Positions 60,164 to 64,000 of a DNA stretch of 64,000 nt are shown piece after piece; the first letter of the stretch is position 1; each line of letters begins with the position of its first letter. Location of the stretch: contig NZ_MKEQ01000001.1 of NCBI RefSeq assembly GCF_001875655.1, positions 2,852,001 to 2,916,000 of the forward strand. Direction: 5' to 3'. The notes beneath the pieces were generated by a model that worked only from the letters and a program-made list of their open reading frames with translations, was not told the DNA's origin and did no database searches. The position numbers and the translations under genes were made by a program. The stretch is from Enterobacter hormaechei ATCC 49162 (lineage in GTDB: Bacteria > Pseudomonadota > Gammaproteobacteria > Enterobacterales > Enterobacteriaceae).

Positions 60164-61180
60164 TTAAAATTTAATGACGCCTTTGACCAGATTTTTATTT
60201 TCCACGACATCCTGCTGATAGCGATCGCCAATGTTGTAGAAATCAAATTCCTGATTGACCATCAGATGTTCATTAAGCGTTCCGTTCGCCATTAAGGCGA
60301 TTACGCATTCAAAATCTTCTCGCGTTGCGTTGCGACTGGCCAACAGCGTGGTCTCTTTTTTATGGAAAGTGGGATCGTCAATCGCCAGTTCACCAATATA
60401 AAGTCCAATAAAGACTATTTTTCCACCGTGACGAATCAGATCCACCGCCCGCGTCATAGAGCCTTTATTGCCGGTGGCATCCAGCAACGTACAGGCTAAC
60501 TGTCCGTCAAAACAGGCTTTCACCGTTTCAACATAATTATCCTGCGCAGGATCGACGGTATGTACGCCAACCTTATCGGCGATTTGCTGGCGTCTTCCGG
60601 CGTCGATATCGGCGACCACGACGCGGCCCCCTTTCGCTTTAGCAATGGCGGCCGCCGCCAGCCCAATCGGTCCTGCGCCAACCACCAGCACATTTTGCTG
60701 CGGGGCGATATCTGCCCGGCGAACCGCATGCGCGCCAATGGCAAAACACTCAACCAGCGCGCCAGCGTTGTCGCTCAGCGTGGGCGGCAGCTCCACCAGA
60801 TTTTCTTCCCGCACGGCCAGATATTCACTGAATCCGCCATCCTGATGTACGCCATAAAGCGAGACGTTTTCGCAGCAGTTGGTTTTTCCTTCCCGGCAGG
60901 CAGCGCAATCGCCGCATGGGATACAGGGGATAACGCTGTAGCGGCGGCCTTTCTGTACACGCTGGCAGGCGCGGCCTGTCTCTTCCACTACGCCGCAAAT
61001 TTCATGTCCCAATACGCGCGGATAAGAAAAGAAGGGCTGGCGTCCCGCATAAGCATGGATATCCGTACCGCAAATGCCCACCGCGTTGATTTTTAACAGC
61101 GCTTCGGTCTCGTGTAATTCAGGCATCGCCCTTTCGATGTATTCAATATTGCCGGGAGCCTGGCAAATGAGCGTTTTCAT
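60164..61180 (-). CDS. Zinc-dependent medium-chain dehydrogenase (LgoD/RspB-like)
   Basis: Dehydrogenase of 338 residues. Catalytic zinc ligands are C37 and H59-E60 (GICGTDIHAY, VLGHEICG); structural zinc cysteines C89, C92, C95 and C103; cofactor loop VVGAGPIGLAAA. It resembles E. coli LgoD (YjjN), which oxidises L-galactonate to tagaturonate, so a hexonate oxidation is plausible. It overlaps the upstream mannitol-dehydrogenase-type gene by four bases. Confidence 0.88.
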   Translation of the reverse strand: MKTLICQAPGNIEYIERAMPELHETEALLKINAVGICGTDIHAYAGRQPFFSYPRVLGHEICGVVEETGRACQRVQKGRRYSVIPCIPCGDCAACREGKTNCCENVSLYGVHQDGGFSEYLAVREENLVELPPTLSDNAGALVECFAIGAHAVRRADIAPQQNVLVVGAGPIGLAAAAIAKAKGGRVVVADIDAGRRQQIADKVGVHTVDPAQDNYVETVKACFDGQLACTLLDATGNKGSMTRAVDLIRHGGKIVFIGLYIGELAIDDPTFHKKETTLLASRNATREDFECVIALMANGTLNEHLMVNQEFDFYNIGDRYQQDVVENKNLVKGVIKF

Positions 61181-62616
61181 ACGTTAGCCTTCAAAAGTAA
61201 ATGTTGAATAGCGGCTTTTACGCCGTGGGTTTCAATCGCTTCGAACGCCTGCCGCACATCGTGCAGAAATTGCGGATTGTCGCTCGCGAGCGAACCGAAA
61301 ATGCTTTTTATCTGAAGCAGCGAGAGCGCTTTCGCCCATGCCTCTTTTTGCGCTGTCACGCAGGCATGAAACTCAGCGTTAAGCGGATCGGCAACCGCCT
61401 CCCCCTTGCCAATGGCGCTGATAACGAAGTGGAGCCAGCCGGCGACCAGAACCGTCAGGGCCGTGCCCTTAACCCCGCGCATCTGAAGCGTGCGCCAGGG
61501 ATCGATAGCCCGTTGAGGCAGTTTTTGTGAACCATCCATGGCGATTTGGCTGGTTTTATGCCGGATATGCGGATTGCTAAAGCGCGCAATAAGCAAGTTA
61601 GCGTATTGGTTAACGTCCAGATCCAGGTGCGGACTCAGGGAGTTGGCCTGCTCTTCAACCATCAGATACCGCACGGCAGCGTTAAAAACCGCATCGTCCA
61701 TGCACTGGTAAATGAACTCATGGCCTGCCAGAGTGCCGCAGTAGGCCAGAAATGAGTGACTGCCGTTCAACATACGCAGCTTCATCTCTTCATAGGGCAG
61801 AACGTCGGCGACAAACATGGCGCCAGCCCGGTCCCACTCAGGCCGCCCTGCGACAAAATTATCTTCGATGACCCACTGACGGAAATCTTCACATACCACA
61901 CCCGCGGGATCGGCCTTGCCGGTTTCCGCTTCGATCAGAGCAAACGCCTCTTCCGTCATTGCCGGAACAATCCGGTCCACCATCGTTCCAGGGAAGGTGA
62001 CGTTCTGCGCAATCCAGTCGGCCAGCCCAACATCCCGCTGCGCGGCGAAGGCAATAACGGCACCTTTCGTCAGCGCGCCATTCTCCGGGATGTTATCGCA
62101 TGACATGACGCTAAACGGGGGCAGATTGTGGAGCCGACGCAGGCGTAGCGCCTCCACGATCAGGCCGATTGCAGACTGCGGCGCGTGCGGGTTGGCCAGG
62201 TCGTGACAAATAAGCGGGTTAAGCAGATCAAGCTGGCGAGACTGCGGATCGGTACAGTAGCCTTTCTCTGTCACCGTTAAGGAGACGATTTTTACCTGCG
62301 GTTCGATCAGTTTTTCTATCGCGGCCTGGATACCGCTCAGTGGCGTATGCAGCGCGCCGGTCAACGAACGTACCTGACGGCACAACGTGGCGTGTGACGA
62401 TCGCTCGACCACGGTAAAAAGACCGTGTTGCGCATTTAACGCTTCCACGACGTCAGCGCTGCCGAACAGATTAATGCCAAAAATGCCCCACCGCGTTCCT
62501 GCCGCTTCATTGCTTAAATCGGTGTAAACCGCCTGGTGCCCCCTGTGAAATGCGCCAATACCGATATGTACGATGGCAGTTTCTAAATCCTGGCGGGAGT
62601 AAGCCGTGCTTTCCAT
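61177..62616 (-). CDS. Mannitol dehydrogenase-family oxidoreductase (UxuB/UxaB-like)
   Basis: NAD-dependent polyol/aldonate oxidoreductase of 479 residues (UxuB is about 486). IVHIGIGAFHRGHQAVYTD is the Rossmann start, SCDNIPENG and the catalytic KLRMLNGSHSFLAY (K, N, H) are family motifs. It likely interconverts a keto-uronate and an aldonate. ATG at 62616 with AGGGGAT upstream is chosen over the open frame from 62646. First gene of the four-gene minus-strand operon. Confidence 0.88.
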   Translation of the reverse strand: MESTAYSRQDLETAIVHIGIGAFHRGHQAVYTDLSNEAAGTRWGIFGINLFGSADVVEALNAQHGLFTVVERSSHATLCRQVRSLTGALHTPLSGIQAAIEKLIEPQVKIVSLTVTEKGYCTDPQSRQLDLLNPLICHDLANPHAPQSAIGLIVEALRLRRLHNLPPFSVMSCDNIPENGALTKGAVIAFAAQRDVGLADWIAQNVTFPGTMVDRIVPAMTEEAFALIEAETGKADPAGVVCEDFRQWVIEDNFVAGRPEWDRAGAMFVADVLPYEEMKLRMLNGSHSFLAYCGTLAGHEFIYQCMDDAVFNAAVRYLMVEEQANSLSPHLDLDVNQYANLLIARFSNPHIRHKTSQIAMDGSQKLPQRAIDPWRTLQMRGVKGTALTVLVAGWLHFVISAIGKGEAVADPLNAEFHACVTAQKEAWAKALSLLQIKSIFGSLASDNPQFLHDVRQAFEAIETHGVKAAIQHLLLKANV

Positions 62617-62654
62617 TACGATCCCCTGATAGTTAACGTCGACCAATTATGCTT

Positions 62655-62979
62655 AATTGGTTTACCAAAACAGTGAGTAAGATCGCAAATGGTGAACAGA
62701 TAATCCAGTAAAAAAAGATCATTCGAAGATAAATGTTTATAAAACAAATAAAATCAAAAAGTTATTTGATGATCGTTTTTCTTGTTACCGATGCATGTGC
62801 AAAAATGTGACCCGTCGCAGGGGAAAACACCTGCAAACCGGTGTACCATTCTGCAATCAGAGGACAACCAAATTCATTAACCATTTGTTTTTAATATAAA
62901 TAACTCACTAACAAAACCGAATAAACCGCTAAACACACGAAAAATTGGTAAACCATTAAGGCGTAAAAGGTTTACCAGC
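62655..62979. promoter_or_regulatory. UxuR/ExuR-like operators in the divergent promoter region
   Basis: AATTGGTTTACCAAAA (62655-62670) and AATTGGTAAACCATT (62943-62957) are palindromes like the UxuR/ExuR box (AATTGGTATACCAATT); AAAGGTTTACCAGC (about 62966-62979) is a third half-matching copy. One lies near each divergent gene. The remaining 270 bases are AT-rich and hold no gene I can see. Confidence 0.65.
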
Positions 62980-63021
62980 AGGACTACTCCAGCAATGACT
63001 GATCATGAAAAGGATATGAAG

Positions 63022-64000
63022 ATGGATACCGCTATTAAGACCGTTGAAACCAGACTCTTCAAAGTGCCGCTGGCAGAAGTGTTAGTCGATGCCAAACATG
63101 GGGATCACAGCCATTTCGAGCTGATTACCACCACCATTACCCTGGAAAATGGCGAGACCGGCACAGGCTACACCTATACCGGCGGCAAAGGGGGTTATGC
63201 GATTAAAGCAATGATCGATCACGATCTGGCCCCCGTACTGGCAGGCAAGGATGCGGCGGCCATTGATGATATTTATGACTTTATGGAGTGGCATATTCAT
63301 TACGTGGGCCGGGGCGGGATCGCTTCTTTTGCAACATCGGCGATTGATATTGCCCTGTGGGATTTGAAAGGTAAACGCGAGCAGCTTCCGCTCTGGAAAA
63401 TGGCGGGCGGCAAAAACAAGAGCTGTAAAGCCTACTGCGGCGGTATCGATCTCGCCTTCCCGCTGGAAAAGCTTCTGAACAGCATTAAGGGATATTTAGA
63501 AAGCGGCTTTAATGGCGTGAAGATTAAGGTTGGCCAGAAGAACCCGCAGGAGGATATCGAGCGAATCAAAGCAGTTCGTCAGCTCATCGGGCCGGATATC
63601 ACCTTTATGATTGACGCCAACTACTCTCTGACCGTGGATCAGGCGATTGCGCTATCGAAGGCCGTCGAGTCATGCGATATCACCTGGTTTGAAGAGCCGA
63701 CCATCCCAGATGATTACGATGGTTACGCCACCATCGCGGAAAATACCACCATCCCGCTGGCGATGGGCGAAAACCTGCATACCATTCATGAGTTTGGCTA
63801 TGCGCTGGATCGCGCAAAACTGGGCTTTATTCAGCCGGACGCCTCTAACTGCGGGGGGATCACCGGTTGGCTGAGAGCCGCCCAGCTGTCGACCCGCTAT
63901 GGTTTGCCGGTCTGTTCACATGGGATGCAGGAGCTGCACGTCAGCCTGGTTTCCGCCTTTGACACCGGCTGGCTGGAAGTTCACAGCTTCCCTATCGATC
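63022..64000 (+). CDS. Enolase-superfamily sugar-acid dehydratase (partial, runs off the window)
   Basis: Mandelate racemase/muconate lactonizing enzyme family protein; 326 residues are visible and the gene continues past the window end. The KxK motif is GVKIKVGQ, metal ligands are in [14 protein letters not shown] and MGENLH, and the second-base histidine in CSHGMQELH. This set (KxK plus His) marks the mandelate racemase subgroup, which includes galactarate, talarate and hexonate dehydratases. AAAAGG lies 8 bases before ATG 63022; in-frame ATGs at 62995 and 63016 are alternatives. Divergent from the dehydrogenase operon and probably part of the same pathway. Confidence 0.85.
   Translation, partial: MDTAIKTVETRLFKVPLAEVLVDAKHGDHSHFELITTTITLENGETGTGYTYTGGKGGYAIKAMIDHDLAPVLAGKDAAAIDDIYDFMEWHIHYVGRGGIASFATSAIDIALWDLKGKREQLPLWKMAGGKNKSCKAYCGGIDLAFPLEKLLNSIKGYLESGFNGVKIKVGQKNPQEDIERIKAVRQLIGPDITFMIDANYSLTVDQAIALSKAVESCDITWFEEPTIPDDYDGYATIAENTTIPLAMGENLHTIHEFGYALDRAKLGFIQPDASNCGGITGWLRAAQLSTRYGLPVCSHGMQELHVSLVSAFDTGWLEVHSFPID

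Overview
The window is a chromosomal segment of an enteric gammaproteobacterium, most like Enterobacter or a close relative such as Lelliottia or Leclercia. Evidence is the GC-rich coding sequence, REP and ERIC repeats, and a gene order that follows the Escherichia coli 82-83 minute region. The backbone reads nlpA, yicS, yicL, nepI, yicN, uhpTCBA, ilvNB-ivbL, istR/tisB, emrD, yidGH, a glv-type alpha-glucoside PTS with yidP, a yidJ-type sulfatase, yidE, ibpBA, yidQ, yidR, dgoTDAKR and yidA. These names come from remembered E. coli protein sequences and order; no search was run.

Bases 1-7150: a LuxR-type regulator and an EAL-domain protein, orphan lipoprotein NlpA, an AT-rich islet with an unknown gene and a VapBC toxin-antitoxin pair, and a divergent DHA2 efflux pump/TetR pair with a GNAT enzyme. 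Bases 7200-16100: yicS, then a complete inserted beta-glucoside-type operon (LacI regulator, PTS IIB-IIC, GH1 phospho-glycosidase, PTS IIA, carbohydrate porin), then yicL and nepI. Bases 16300-21000: an inserted block with an aldo/keto reductase and a LysR-controlled operon of unknown purpose (unknown protein, tautomerase, truncated HAD protein, MFS exporter, thiolase remnant), then yicN. Bases 21500-29950: a periplasmic alpha/beta hydrolase, the hexose-phosphate uptake system uhpTCBA, and ilvBN with its leader peptide ivbL and attenuator.

Bases 30000-38000: a solitary HigA-like antitoxin, the SOS-controlled tisB toxin with its antisense RNA IstR-1 (tisB and istR-1 were found by reading the sequence; both are too short for ordinary gene calling), a GNAT enzyme, an EamA transporter, emrD overlapping a GH5-like secreted glycosidase, a lone D-serine dehydratase, an anaerobic sulfatase maturase, yidG and yidH. 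Bases 38000-47040: glv-type maltose/alpha-glucoside PTS, an aryl-sulfotransferase-like protein, and an ascorbate-type PTS (IIC, IIB) directly followed by a Cys-type sulfatase. Together with the maturase this suggests use of a sulfated sugar.

Bases 47000-57660: yidE, heat-shock chaperones ibpA/ibpB with a sigma-32 promoter and thermometer leader, yidQ, yidR, the D-galactonate operon dgoRKADT with two DgoR-type operators, and yidA. Bases 57800-64000: an accessory sugar-acid cluster (MFS transporter, Ldh2-type dehydrogenase, Zn-dependent dehydrogenase, mannitol-dehydrogenase-family oxidoreductase) divergent from an enolase-superfamily dehydratase cut by the window end. UxuR/ExuR-like operator palindromes lie between them.

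Overall the region is a conserved backbone into which carbohydrate-use modules, small toxin modules and efflux pumps have been inserted. The best candidates for something undescribed are the PTS-sulfatase cluster, the partly decayed tautomerase operon and the terminal sugar-acid cluster.
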